A stretch of DNA of 64,000 nucleotides. Origin: Sporichthya brevicatena (lineage in GTDB: Bacteria > Actinomycetota > Actinomycetes > Sporichthyales > Sporichthyaceae). Of this stretch, positions 25,605-34,598 are shown one piece after another; positions within the stretch are counted from its first letter, which is position 1; each line of letters begins with the position of its first letter. The stretch spans positions 40,483 through 104,482 of the forward strand of contig NZ_BAAAHE010000020.1 of NCBI RefSeq assembly GCF_039525035.1, written 5' to 3'. The notes beneath the pieces were generated by a model. That model did not search any database. It worked only from the letters and a program-made list of their open reading frames with translations, and had not been told where the DNA came from. A program made the position numbers and the translations under genes.

Positions 25605-26306
25605 ATGGCTACCTCCCTGCTCGACTGGATCATGGACCTGATGCGGGACGGCAGCGCCCGCGAGGCGTTCAACACGAACCCGCAGCTGTCGATGGCGTCC
25701 GCCGGCTTCACCAACGTGTGCGGCGCGGACGTCGCGGACTCGCGCACGTTCCTCTTCGACAACCCCTCGATCCGCGAGGTCGGCGGCGTCGAGCGTCCCT
25801 CGGTCGACGAGGCGGACGCGGCGGAGCACATCCGCTACATCATCAACAACTACACGATCGAGCAGCCGGCCGTGGCGTCCGACAGCTTCACCGGCCCGAC
25901 GACGATCATCGACACCCCCGAGCCCAGCAGCACGGACACGCAGTCGACCGGGATCGAGGGTGACAACAACACCGTCACCGCGAACCAGGAGAACACCGCG
26001 GACCAGAGCTCGTCGGACGACGACACGGTGACCGACTCCAGCACCAACATGGACAGCGACGCCGACAACGTCGTCACCGGCGACCACTCGGCCGGTGAGA
26101 ACCAGATCGCCGGTGGCCTCGACGACATCGGCGAGGGCCTGTCGGGCAACGACAACACGAACATCATCACCCTCGCCGACGTGGTCGACATCGAGGACTC
26201 CCCGATCCTCAACGAGTCGCTGAACCGGCTCGTCGACGACAGCCTGAACGAGGTCGCCTACAACGGCCTGCAGTCCGCGCACGACCTGATCAACATCCTC
26301 GGCTGA
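25605..26306 (+). CDS. IniB-domain protein 2 (acidic, Asn/Asp/Thr-rich)
   Basis: A 233-aa protein. The IniB N-terminal domain occupies 1-60 (SLLDWIMDLMRD, AFNTNP, AGFTNVCG, one cysteine at 39). Then come the hinge IRYIINNYTIEQ, a low-complexity acidic middle rich in Thr, Ser, Asp and Asn (GDNNTV, DQSSSDDDTV, NVVTGDHSAG), and a conserved C-terminal segment (ITLADVVDIEDSPILN, then VDDSLNEVAYNGLQ and LINILG). Its neighbour at 26548 has the same architecture, so the pair is a tandem duplication. There is no signal peptide or membrane helix. It is the first gene of the apparent iniB2-iniB3-iniA-iniC transcript. In mycobacteria iniB is likewise directly upstream of iniA. Function of the family unknown. 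Confidence 0.82.
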   Translation: MATSLLDWIMDLMRDGSAREAFNTNPQLSMASAGFTNVCGADVADSRTFLFDNPSIREVGGVERPSVDEADAAEHIRYIINNYTIEQPAVASDSFTGPTTIIDTPEPSSTDTQSTGIEGDNNTVTANQENTADQSSSDDDTVTDSSTNMDSDADNVVTGDHSAGENQIAGGLDDIGEGLSGNDNTNIITLADVVDIEDSPILNESLNRLVDDSLNEVAYNGLQSAHDLINILG

Positions 26307-26430
26307 CACTCGCGAGATCTGCCGAAGCTCGACTCCCGAGCTACCTCGCGGAGGGGAGCATCTCGTCCGGCGCGCGTCACCCGTGTCGCGCCGATCTCAA
26401 GGCGCGCGTCGACGAGGTGTGTGGGGTATG

Positions 26431-26461
26431 GCCCCGCCCCGGCGGCCCACCGGGGCGGGGC
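26431..26461 (+). terminator. Hairpin between iniB-like 2 and iniB-like 3 (attenuator-like)
   Basis: Perfect 12-bp stem GCCCCGCCCCGG / CCGGGGCGGGGC with a 7-base loop and no T tract. A related hairpin follows iniB-like 3. Probably a partial terminator or mRNA-stabilising 3' structure within the operon. Confidence 0.6.
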
Positions 26462-26547
26462 GATCCCGACCAGCCAGCGCAGCATCCGGCCCGACCGGGC
26501 CCCATCAACCAACAGCCAGCACCACAACCTGAGGAAGGGTCACGGAA

Positions 26548-27240
26548 ATGGCCATCACCCTGCTCGACTGGATCGCCGACCTGATGCGCAACGCCGGCGC
26601 CCGCGAGGCGTTCGCCGCGCAGCCGCAGCTCGCCATGGCGTCCGCCGGCTTCACGCAGTCCTGCGGCTCCGGCGAGGTCTCCCCGGCGTTCTACCCGGCG
26701 GACACCAGCTTCCGCGAGGTCCAGGGCGTCTCGGTGCCCGACACCGTCCAGGACGTCACGTACGTCGAGTACGTCATCAACAACTACACGTACACCACGC
26801 CGGCCGTCTCCACCTCGGAGTTCACCGGCCCGACGACCATCATCGACAACCCGGAGCCCAGCAACACCGAGACCCAGGGCGCCAACATCGAGGGCGACGG
26901 CAACACGGTCGACGCGAACCAGTCGAACACCGTCGACCAGAGCTCGAGCGACGACGACACCACGACCGACGAGAGCACCAACACCGACCAGGACGCCGAC
27001 AACGTCGTGACCGGCGACCACTCGGCCGGTGGCAACCAGATCGCCGGCGGCATCGACGACGTCGGTGAGGGCATCTCGGGCAGCGACAACCTGAACGTCA
27101 TCACGCTGGCGGACGTCGTCGACATCGAGGACTCGCCCATCCTCAACCGCAGCCTCAACGACGCGGTCGACGACAGCCTCAACGAGGTCGGCTACAACCT
27201 GCTCCAGAACGCCGAGAACCTGATCAACATCCTGGGCTGA
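26548..27240 (+). CDS. IniB-domain protein 3 (paralogue of the preceding gene)
   Basis: A 230-aa protein, same plan as IniB-domain protein 2: N-terminal domain with TLLDWIADLMRN, AGFTQSCG and cysteine 39, hinge VEYVINNYTYTTP, an acidic Thr/Asp/Asn middle with FTGPTTIIDNPEPSNTETQG, and the same C-terminal block (ITLADVVDIEDSPILN, VDDSLNEVGYNLLQ, LINILG). The middle and C-terminal parts align almost without gaps. The intergenic sequences after both genes are also similar (a CATCTCG box, a GTGTCGCGCC box and the GC-rich hairpin), showing the duplicated unit included the 3' region. A GAGGAAGG-like site precedes the ATG. Confidence 0.82.
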   Translation: MAITLLDWIADLMRNAGAREAFAAQPQLAMASAGFTQSCGSGEVSPAFYPADTSFREVQGVSVPDTVQDVTYVEYVINNYTYTTPAVSTSEFTGPTTIIDNPEPSNTETQGANIEGDGNTVDANQSNTVDQSSSDDDTTTDESTNTDQDADNVVTGDHSAGGNQIAGGIDDVGEGISGSDNLNVITLADVVDIEDSPILNRSLNDAVDDSLNEVGYNLLQNAENLINILG

Positions 27241-27332
27241 CGGCAACGCCTCAGGAGGGGACATCTCGACGTATTCCGTGTCGGTCGTGTCGCGCCAGAT
27301 CCCCCGACACGCACCCGTCGAGGTGAGAGGAT

Positions 27333-27365
27333 CGGCCCCGTCCCGGGTTCACCGGGGCGGGGCCG
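27333..27365 (+). terminator. Hairpin between iniB-like 3 and iniA (attenuator-like)
   Basis: 14-base arms CGGCCCCGTCCCGG / CCGGGGCGGGGCCG with a 5-base loop and one G-U wobble. It lies 86 bases before the iniA start and could reduce read-through into iniA-iniC relative to the iniB-type genes. Confidence 0.55.
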
Positions 27366-27450
27366 CCGCCTGCGCGGACCGGGTCGCGGACTTACCGTGG
27401 CTCGGGGCGCCTGTGGGGGCGGTCGTGAAGACCAGGGTCAGGAGAGGTAC

Positions 27451-29295
27451 GTGCCGGCACCCGAAGCGGTGATCCAGACGGTCGACGAGGCGCTGCGCAT
27501 GGTCACGGCGCGCGGCCGCACCGACCTCGCGGCACGCCTGCGCAAGACCAAGGACCGGCTCCACGACGACCGCATCCGTGTCCTGGTCATCGGGGAGTTC
27601 AAGCAGGGCAAGTCCCAGCTGGTGAACGCCCTGGTCCGGGCCCGGGTCTGCCCCGTCGACGACGACATCGCCACCTCCGTCCCGACGGCCGTGTACTACT
27701 CCGAGACGCCGGTCGTGACGCTGGTGAAGGAGGAGCCGGGCGCGGATCCCGACGACGAGTCACGTCCGGTGCGCACCGAACGCACCGAGGCGAGCCTGGA
27801 GGACATCCAGCGCTTCGTGACCGAGATGGGCAACCCCGCGAACCGCGAGGGGCTCAGCCACGTCGAGGTAGGACTGCCCACGCCGTTGCTCCAATCGGGT
27901 CTTGAGCTCGTGGACACTCCGGGCGTCGGTGGTCTCGGGTCCGTCCGCGCCACCGCGACCCTCGCAGCCCTGCCCGGCGCCGACGCCGTCCTCCTCGTCT
28001 CCGACGCCGCGCAGGAGTACACCGCCGCGGAGCTCGAGTTCCTCAAGCACGCGGTGAAGCTGTGCCCGAACATCGCCTGCATCCTGACGAAGATCGACCT
28101 CTACCCCGAGTGGCGGCGCATCTACGAGCTGAACCAGGCGCACCTGACCAAGGCGGGCATCACGGCCCAGCTGATCCCGGTCTCCTCGGTGCTGCGCTGG
28201 CACGCGCTCGACCGCAACGACAACGACCTCAACATCGAGTCCGGCTTCCCGGTGCTCGCGACGATGCTGACGAACACCGTCGGCCAGGCGGAGCTGCTGG
28301 TGCGGCGCGCGGTCGCGAACACCGTGGCCGGCGTGGCCGAGCAGCTCGCGCGGGGTCTGCAGTCCGAGCTCGGCGTCCAGGAGCACCCGGAGACCGTGCA
28401 GTCGACGGTCACCGACCTGCGTGCGGCCAAGGAGCGGATGGCCGCCCTGCGTGACCGGTCCGCCCGCTGGCAGCAGACGCTCTCGGACGGCGTCGCCGAC
28501 CTCGCCGCCGACATCGACTACGACCTCCGCGACCGCATGCGCGACATCCAGCGCAACGCCGAGGAGGAGATCGACGTCCTCGGCGACCCCGCCGTCGTGT
28601 GGGTCGAGTTCGCCCCGTGGGTGGAGGAGCAGGTCGCGGCCGCGACGTCGGCCAACTTCGTCTGGGCGAACGAACGCGCCCGCTACCTGGCCGCGCTCGT
28701 CGCCGAGCACTTCGCGGAGGACGGTCAGCTCTCGCTGCCCGACCTCGACGTCGACTCCGGCGGGTCGATGCAGGCCGTCCGTCCGATGTACCTCTCCGAC
28801 GAGGGTGACCCGAGCCTCGGCGAGCAGGCCCTGATCGCCGTCCGCGGCGGTTACATCGGAACACTCATGTTCGGCATGTTCTCCACCTTCGCGGGGATGG
28901 CTCTGCTGAACCCGTTCTCGGTCGGCGCCGGTCTCCTGCTCGGTGGACGTACGCTGCGGGAGGAGAAGAAGCGCTTGCTGCAGCGCCGTCAGGCGGAGGC
29001 GAAGAACGCTGTGCGTCGATACACCGACGATGTGACCTTCCACGTCGGGAAGGACTCGCGCGACATGCTGCGCCGGGTCCAGCGTCAGTTGCGCGACCAC
29101 TTCACGCAGGTGGCCACCGAGCTCGAGACGTCGCTGCAGGACTCGCTGAAGGTCGCCGAGGCCGGCGCCCGCACCAACGCCAAGGACCGCGAGGCCCGGA
29201 TCGGTGAGCTCAAGCGCGAGCTCGCCGGCGTCGCCGCGCTGCAGAAGCAGGCTCGCGACCTCGTCGCCGTCGCCGCGAAGGCGGGTGCGGTGTGA
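27451..29295 (+). CDS. iniA: Dynamin-like GTPase, IniA type
   Basis: A 614-aa bacterial dynamin-family protein. G1 P-loop GEFKQGKSQ (49-57), a switch threonine in TSVPTAVYY, G3 LVDTPGVGG (153-161), G4 LTKID (212-216). A helical stalk follows, then a hydrophobic hairpin around 465-500 (YIGTLMFGMFSTFAGMALL) with a basic end, which would dip into the membrane, and returning coiled-coil helices to the end. Mycobacterial IniA (640 aa) has this layout and shows membrane-fission activity in the published structural work; it is induced by wall inhibitors. The GTG at 27451 is chosen for its AGGAG site six bases upstream. It overlaps the iniC start by four bases, so the two GTPases are co-translated and may act as a pair. 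Confidence 0.87.
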   Translation: MPAPEAVIQTVDEALRMVTARGRTDLAARLRKTKDRLHDDRIRVLVIGEFKQGKSQLVNALVRARVCPVDDDIATSVPTAVYYSETPVVTLVKEEPGADPDDESRPVRTERTEASLEDIQRFVTEMGNPANREGLSHVEVGLPTPLLQSGLELVDTPGVGGLGSVRATATLAALPGADAVLLVSDAAQEYTAAELEFLKHAVKLCPNIACILTKIDLYPEWRRIYELNQAHLTKAGITAQLIPVSSVLRWHALDRNDNDLNIESGFPVLATMLTNTVGQAELLVRRAVANTVAGVAEQLARGLQSELGVQEHPETVQSTVTDLRAAKERMAALRDRSARWQQTLSDGVADLAADIDYDLRDRMRDIQRNAEEEIDVLGDPAVVWVEFAPWVEEQVAAATSANFVWANERARYLAALVAEHFAEDGQLSLPDLDVDSGGSMQAVRPMYLSDEGDPSLGEQALIAVRGGYIGTLMFGMFSTFAGMALLNPFSVGAGLLLGGRTLREEKKRLLQRRQAEAKNAVRRYTDDVTFHVGKDSRDMLRRVQRQLRDHFTQVATELETSLQDSLKVAEAGARTNAKDREARIGELKRELAGVAALQKQARDLVAVAAKAGAV

Positions 29296-30992
29296 TCCTT
29301 CGCCGCAAGAACAAGAAACGCGCGGCGGAAACGGACGAGACGGCGACCTCCGGCGTTCCCGCCCAGGCCACCCCCGCCGGTCCGCTGCCCGGCTCCGCTC
29401 CGCTCGAGCCCCCGACGGCTGCGGCTCCGGATGCGCCGCCGGCTCCGGTCGAGACGCCGGCCGCCCCGGTCGCGCGGGAGACGCCGGTCCCCGCGGCGCG
29501 GTCGCGGATCACGCCGGCGTCGACGGACATCTGCGACCAGGTGCGCGCCGTGCTGCAGCAGGCCGCGGAGGTCTACGCCGACCACCCCGAGGAGGCGGAG
29601 CGGATCGAGGCCCACCTCGACCGGCTCGACTCCCCGGTCCGGATCGCCATCGCCGGCAAGGTGAAGGCGGGCAAGTCGACGCTGTTGAACGCGCTCGTCG
29701 GCGAGATCATCGCCCCCACCGACGCGGGGGAGTGCACCCGCATCGTCACCTGGTACCGCAACGCCCAGGCGCCGCGGATCGTCATGCGGCGCAAGGACGG
29801 CGAGGCCGCGGACCTGCCGATCGTCCGGCACAACGGCAAGCTCGAGCTCGACCTGCTCGGCGCCGCGCCCGAGGACGTCGACCGCCTCACCGTCGACTGG
29901 CCCTCCGGTGACCTCTCCTCGATGACGCTGATCGACACCCCGGGCATCGCGTCCGCGTCGGCGGAGGTGTCCGCGCGGACCGAGGCGCTGCTCACCCCCG
30001 ACGAGGAGCAGGGCGCCGCCGACGCGATCGTCTACCTGATGCGGCACGTGCACGCCGACGACGTCGGGTTCCTCGAGGCCTTCCACGCCCACGCGGCGAT
30101 CGGGTCCTCCCCGGTGAACACCGTCGCGGTGCTCTCCCGGGCGGACGAGATCGGCGCCGGCCGCGTCGACGCGCTGCAGTCCGCGCGCGCGATCGCGTCC
30201 CGGCTGCGCGGCGAGGAGAAGATCCGGTCGCTGTGTCAGACCGTCGTCCCCGTCGCGGGTCTGCTGGCCGAGACGGGACGGACGCTCCGTCAGTCGGAGT
30301 TCAACGCGCTCGCGAAGATCGCCGCCGCGGACCGTGACTTCGTCGACGCGATGCTGCTCTCCGCCGACCGCTTCGGGCGCGAGCTGCCCGAGGGCTCGCC
30401 GGACCTGCCGTCGGCCGAGGTGCGCCGCCGGCTGCTCGAGCGGTTCGGGCTCTTCGGCGTCCGGCTCGCGCTGCCGCTGATCCGGCAGGGCATCACGGAC
30501 TCGACGGCGCTGTCGGCGGAGCTCGTCCGTCGCTCCGGGCTGGAGGAGCTGCGCGAGGCCCTGACCGCGCTGTTCACCGAGCGCGGTGACCTGCTCAAGG
30601 CGCGGTCGGCGCTGATGGCGCTGGACTCGATCCTGCGTTCCACGCCGCTGCCCGAGTCGGAGATGCTCTTCGCGCAGGTCGAGAAGATCTCGTCCGGCGC
30701 GCACGAGTTCGTCGAGCTCGGCCTGCTGGGGTCGTTGCGCACTGGTGCCGTCGTGCTCCCCGCGGACCAGCGCGCCGAGGCCGAGCGCCTCCTCGGCGGG
30801 ACCGGTCAGGCCCAGTTCGTGCGCCTCGGCCTCCCGCCGGAGGCGACCCCCGACGAGATCCGCGACGCCGCCACCGACGCGATGGGCCGCTGGCGCCGCC
30901 GGGCCGAGAACCCCGCCTCGACCCGCCCCGTCGCCGACGCCGCCCGCGTCATCGTCCGCACCTGCGAGGGCATCATCGCCTCCCTGCCCTGA
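29292..30992 (+). CDS. iniC: Dynamin-like GTPase, IniC type
   Basis: A 566-aa protein. A Pro/Ala-rich, basic-starting extension of about 75 residues, absent from mycobacterial IniC as I remember it (about 490 aa), precedes the GTPase domain: G1 AGKVKAGKST (121-130), a switch threonine in GECTRIVTWY, G3 LIDTPG (213-218) and G4 LSRADE (around 285). The C-terminal half is helical with no obvious membrane hairpin, unlike IniA. In mycobacteria IniC is the cytosolic partner gene of iniA. The GTG at 29292 overlaps the iniA stop (GTGA). The operon ends here, followed by the large palindrome at 31011-31058 that separates it from the convergent regulator. Confidence 0.85.
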   Translation: MILRRKNKKRAAETDETATSGVPAQATPAGPLPGSAPLEPPTAAAPDAPPAPVETPAAPVARETPVPAARSRITPASTDICDQVRAVLQQAAEVYADHPEEAERIEAHLDRLDSPVRIAIAGKVKAGKSTLLNALVGEIIAPTDAGECTRIVTWYRNAQAPRIVMRRKDGEAADLPIVRHNGKLELDLLGAAPEDVDRLTVDWPSGDLSSMTLIDTPGIASASAEVSARTEALLTPDEEQGAADAIVYLMRHVHADDVGFLEAFHAHAAIGSSPVNTVAVLSRADEIGAGRVDALQSARAIASRLRGEEKIRSLCQTVVPVAGLLAETGRTLRQSEFNALAKIAAADRDFVDAMLLSADRFGRELPEGSPDLPSAEVRRRLLERFGLFGVRLALPLIRQGITDSTALSAELVRRSGLEELREALTALFTERGDLLKARSALMALDSILRSTPLPESEMLFAQVEKISSGAHEFVELGLLGSLRTGAVVLPADQRAEAERLLGGTGQAQFVRLGLPPEATPDEIRDAATDAMGRWRRRAENPASTRPVADAARVIVRTCEGIIASLP

Positions 30993-31010
30993 TCTGCGAC
31001 CTCTTCGTCA

Positions 31011-31058
31011 AAAAAGGGTGTCACCCCTTACTGCGCAGTAAGGGGTGACACCCTTTTT
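31011..31058. repeat. 48-bp perfect palindrome, family P1 copy 1 (likely bidirectional terminator)
   Basis: The left half (31011-31034) begins AAAAAGGGTGTCACCCCTTA and ends at CTGC; the right half (31035-31058) is its exact reverse complement. It lies between the convergent ends of iniC and the IniR-like gene. An extra half-site AAAGGGTGTCACCCC follows at 31067-31081. Copies occur at 34021-34066 and 51043-51098. Confidence 0.9.
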
Positions 31059-31102
31059 GGCGCCAGAAAGGGTGTCACCCCCACTGTGACGGGTGAGGCT
31101 GA

Positions 31103-33763
31103 TCAGGCGTCGTTGTCGAGGGCGGCGCGGAGCTGGGAGAACAGCTCGCCGCGGCTGCCGGCGCCGAGGCGCTGGCGCATACGGGCGACGTGGTGCTCGA
31201 CGGTCTTCGCGGAGATGAACAGCCGCTCGCCGATCTCCTTGTACGTCAGGCCCGTGACGAGCAGAGCGGCGACCTCGCGCTCGCGCTCGGAGAGGCTGAC
31301 CCCGCTCGACGAGGAGGACGACGAGGTCGGCGCGGAGTCCCCCGGACGGCTGGGGGAGGGGAAGGTCGGCGTGTCGGCCGGGAGGTCCAGGCCCGCGGCC
31401 TCGACCGCGACCGAGCCGGCGGCGGCCGGACGCAGCGAGCGGGCGACGCTCATCAGCGCCGACATCACCTGGCGGTCGCCGGTGCGGACGGCGGCCTGGC
31501 CGGCGAGGCGGGAGGCGTCCCAGGCGTGGCCGATCGAGTGCAGACGCCGGGCCGCGGCCTCGACCTCGGTGGCGTCGACCTGACCCGCCATCACGCGCAT
31601 CCACGACCGCGCCGCCGCGGCGAGGACCGCCGCCTGCGGGTAGGACGGGGCCGCTGTCTCGAGCACAGCGATATGTGACTCGGCGTCAGCCGGACGGTCC
31701 GCCAGACTCGCGGCCTGGACGGCATACCAGTGCATCGGGGTCGCCCACAGCGCCGGCTGGCCGAGACGGTCGAGCAGAGCCCACGCCTCGGTGAGGTGCG
31801 GACGGATCCAGCTCTCCTCCTGCAGTCGCGCCGCGGCGACGGCGAGCTCGCCGACGGCGTGCAGCGCGAACAGGTCGACGGGGTGGCGGACGATCGCCTG
31901 CCGCGCCCGCTGCCACGCGGTGGTCAGCGCGCCGAGGTCGCCCTCGCGGCGGGCGAGCCCGACCTCGATGGCGGCGGCGGTCAGTTCCTCGCGGGGCTCC
32001 AGGGCGCCGCCGCCCGGGCCGGCGGAGGCGACGAGAGCGCGGGCGGCGTCGAGGTCGCCCCGCTGCATCGCGGTCCAGGCCTGCAGGAGGCGGTAGCGCG
32101 ACATCGCCGGCTCCCCGCCGAGGCGGACGGCGACCGCCCGGCTCAGCACGGACTCGGCGACGTCGAACTCCCCGCAGTTCAGCGCGACGATCGCGGCGAG
32201 GGCGGCGGGGGTGTCGGGCATCAGGGTCCGCTCGGCGGCGGGTTCGAGCAGCATCGCGGCGCGGGCGAGCAGCGAGAGCGCGAGGCTCGGCGTCCCCGTC
32301 ACGCTCTCCAGGACGCCCTCGGCGAGCAGGGTCTCGACCCCGTCCGACAGCGTCGGTGCCGGCAGCAGGCCGTGCTCGAGGGCGGCGCGCGCCCCGGGCA
32401 GGTCACCGACGCCGAGCAGCGCCGGCACCGCGAGCACGGGCGGCTCGCCGGTCGTGTTGGCCCACCAGCGGTAGAGCTGCGCGGTGCGGCTGAGCATGCC
32501 GCGGGTCGCGAGGACGGTGGCGGCGACCGCGACGGCGACGTCGCGGTCGGGAGCGTTGGCGTCGGAGATCGCGACGTCGGCCAGGCGCAGCGCGGTGTTC
32601 AGGTCGCCGACGAGCGCGCTCGCGCGGCCCAGCTTCGCGGCGACGGACGCGATCGGAACCCCCGCCTGCACGGCGGCGGCGTAGAGCTTGACGGCCTCGG
32701 TCGGCGTCGGGGCCTCCCCGGCACCGGCGGCGAGCACGGCCCCGACCTCGGGCCCGGTCATCCCCGCCCCGGCGAGCGCGCGGGCGTGCTCGAGCATCGA
32801 ACCGCCGCGGCGGTGGACGGCGGTGACCCAGCCGGTCCGCATGGCCTGGATGCGCATCGGCGGCGCGAGGGTGAGCAGCGCGTGCCGGGCGAGCGGCAGC
32901 AGCGCACCGGTCTCGGTCAGCAGCCCGCTCGCGCGCGCCACCTCGGCGGCGTGCTCGACGGACGCGGGCTCGGAGTTCAGGACGTCGGCCAGCACCTGCG
33001 GGTTCAGCTCCGCCCCGACGGCGAGCGCGAGCAGCAGGCTCAGTGGTTCGGGCCCGAGGGCGCTCAGGTCCAGACGCAGGAGTTCGAGGACGCTCGTCGG
33101 GATCTTCGCCGGCGCCCAGCCCGCGTGCCCCGGCCCGTCGGGGACGAGCCCGGCGGCGCACAACGCGGCGGCGAGGGCGTCGACGAGCTTCGGCGTCCCG
33201 GCGGTCTGCTCGTAGACGAACGCGGCGAGCGCGGCGCTGCCGGCCCCGGTGCACAGCCCCTCGACGCGGGCCGTGACCTCGGCCCGCGAGAGCCGCCCGA
33301 GCACGATCGGCGCCCGCTGGCGGCCGAGCGCCGCGGCGAGGGCGTCGACGTGCGGCAGGTCCGGCCCCGGACGCGTCGCGACGACGATGCGCTGGCGGCC
33401 CGCCTCGACCATCCGGCGCAGGTCGAGGAGGACCTCGTCGGGCAAATTGCGGGCGTCGTCGATGAGGAGGACGGCGTCCTCCGGCGGCGGCCAGGCTGAC
33501 GCGTCGCGGTGCACCGTCGCGCCGGCGGTGGAGTAGATGGAGGCGAGCGCGTCGAGCATCGCCGTCTTGCCGGTGCCCCCGCGCCCGACGATGACGCCGA
33601 CCAGCGGGCCGGACGGGTCGGCCGCGGCGTCCGCGCAGAGCGCGACGGCGGCGTGCGAGCCCGAGAACGTCGCGTTCGGATTCCGCGGCGCCGTGAGCGA
33701 GGACGCGGAGCCGCGCGAACCGGGACCGGGAACCCGGGCCGATTGAGCGCTGGCCTGAACCAC
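31103..33763 (-). CDS. Large P-loop ATPase / LuxR-type regulator, IniR-like
   Basis: An 886-aa protein. N-terminal AAA/STAND-type ATPase: Walker A GRGGTGKT (60-67), Walker B AVLLIDD (97-103). A long helical, TPR-like central region follows, then a LuxR/GerE helix-turn-helix at about 815-875 (LSEREREVAALLVTGLTYKE, then SAKTVEHHVARMRQRL). This is the LAL/MalT-type layout: ligand sensed by the central repeats, ATP-driven assembly, DNA binding at the C-terminus. From memory, the mycobacterial activator of iniBAC, IniR (Rv0339c in M. tuberculosis), has the same architecture and is adjacent to iniB, so this gene next to iniC is its likely counterpart. The GTG at 33763 has a GGGGG site seven bases upstream; an upstream start at 33847 would add 28 unlike residues. 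Confidence 0.82.
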   Translation of the reverse strand: MVQASAQSARVPGPGSRGSASSLTAPRNPNATFSGSHAAVALCADAAADPSGPLVGVIVGRGGTGKTAMLDALASIYSTAGATVHRDASAWPPPEDAVLLIDDARNLPDEVLLDLRRMVEAGRQRIVVATRPGPDLPHVDALAAALGRQRAPIVLGRLSRAEVTARVEGLCTGAGSAALAAFVYEQTAGTPKLVDALAAALCAAGLVPDGPGHAGWAPAKIPTSVLELLRLDLSALGPEPLSLLLALAVGAELNPQVLADVLNSEPASVEHAAEVARASGLLTETGALLPLARHALLTLAPPMRIQAMRTGWVTAVHRRGGSMLEHARALAGAGMTGPEVGAVLAAGAGEAPTPTEAVKLYAAAVQAGVPIASVAAKLGRASALVGDLNTALRLADVAISDANAPDRDVAVAVAATVLATRGMLSRTAQLYRWWANTTGEPPVLAVPALLGVGDLPGARAALEHGLLPAPTLSDGVETLLAEGVLESVTGTPSLALSLLARAAMLLEPAAERTLMPDTPAALAAIVALNCGEFDVAESVLSRAVAVRLGGEPAMSRYRLLQAWTAMQRGDLDAARALVASAGPGGGALEPREELTAAAIEVGLARREGDLGALTTAWQRARQAIVRHPVDLFALHAVGELAVAAARLQEESWIRPHLTEAWALLDRLGQPALWATPMHWYAVQAASLADRPADAESHIAVLETAAPSYPQAAVLAAAARSWMRVMAGQVDATEVEAAARRLHSIGHAWDASRLAGQAAVRTGDRQVMSALMSVARSLRPAAAGSVAVEAAGLDLPADTPTFPSPSRPGDSAPTSSSSSSSGVSLSEREREVAALLVTGLTYKEIGERLFISAKTVEHHVARMRQRLGAGSRGELFSQLRAALDNDA

Positions 33764-34094
33764 GCGTTTGCCCCCGTTTTCGATGCCAGTTGGTGCGGCG
33801 GTCGCCGACCCCGCCCCGCGGTCACCCCACGACCACCGTGGGTGCAACGGTCCAGGGGTTCGGACGCTGGATCAAGAAGACTGGTTCCGACGTGAACCTG
33901 CCTCACGCCGATTCTGTCTCTCGAGTAACACCAAACCCACGCGACACGCGTTCGCTTTGCGTTGCGTCCCTGACATCGCCGCGGCTGGGAGCCGGCTGAA
34001 CGCCGCCTGTGCCGATGTCAAAAAAGGGTGTCACCCCTTACTGCGCAGTACGGGGTGACACCCCTTGGTGAGGGGGGCCGCCTAGCGTGGGGGC
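33764..34094. promoter_or_regulatory. Divergent intergenic region, IniR-like / PH-domain pair
   Basis: 331 bases without a gene, less GC-rich than its surroundings. It includes palindrome P1 copy 2 near its right end (34021-34066). No promoter boxes assigned. Confidence 0.45.
34021..34066. repeat. Family P1 palindrome, copy 2 (slightly degraded)
   Basis: The left half is identical to copy 1 (AAAAAGGGTGTCACCCCTTA and CTGC). The right half has one A-to-C change in GCAGTACGGGGTGACACC and ends CCTT instead of a T run. Here it lies between divergent genes, 29 bases before a start codon, so it is not simply a terminator. Confidence 0.88.
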
Positions 34095-34598
34095 ATGGAC
34101 CCGTTCGCGCTCGAGGACCGGTGGACCCCGGTCTCCCCCCGGCTGCGGTCGCTCCGCCTGACGGTGCTGACGGGCGTCCTCGGGACGCTCGCGCTGCTCG
34201 CGGGAGCCGCGGGGGTGCTGATGGCCGTCCTCGACGACCCGGGGCCCGGGCTGATCGGGGCCGGAGCGGCGCTGGTCGTCCTCGGCGGGCTCTACCTGCT
34301 CGGCCGGCGGCTGATCCGCCGCAACTACGAGGCCTGGGGGTACGCGGAGCGGGACGAGGACCTCCTCGTCGTCCGCGGCTGGCTGTTCCGCCGGCTCGTC
34401 GTCGTCCCCTACGGCCGGATGCAGTTCGTCGACGTGACGGCCGGGCCGCTGGAGCGCCGGTTTCACCTCGCGACGGTGCAGCTCCACACCGCCGCCGCGG
34501 CCTCCGACGCCCGGATCCCCGGCCTGCCCCCGGACGAGGCCCAGCGCCTCCGCGACACCCTGGCCCGCCTCGGCGAGGCCCGGTCGGCGGGCCTGTGA
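34095..34598 (+). CDS. PH-domain membrane protein (YdbS-like)
   Basis: A 167-aa protein. Two membrane segments (about 20-42 and 50-68) precede a bacterial PH domain of the bPH2/YdbS type (DEDLLVVRGWLFRRLVVVPY, GRMQFVDVTAGPLERRF, LATVQLHTAA). YdbS-like proteins are usually encoded as a pair with a larger YdbT-like protein, as here: the stop overlaps the next GTG by four bases. In Bacillus, YdbS/YdbT contribute to resistance to antimicrobial compounds; the biochemical role is unknown. The gene is divergent from the IniR-like regulator. The start region is G-rich but the ribosome site is poorly spaced. Confidence 0.82.
   Translation: MDPFALEDRWTPVSPRLRSLRLTVLTGVLGTLALLAGAAGVLMAVLDDPGPGLIGAGAALVVLGGLYLLGRRLIRRNYEAWGYAERDEDLLVVRGWLFRRLVVVPYGRMQFVDVTAGPLERRFHLATVQLHTAAAASDARIPGLPPDEAQRLRDTLARLGEARSAGL

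Noticed and set aside
12692..27240. ESX/type VII export of the IniB-domain proteins
   Set aside because: No WxG motif, no PE/PPE domain, no YxxxD/E tail pattern that I could place, and no ESX genes in the window.
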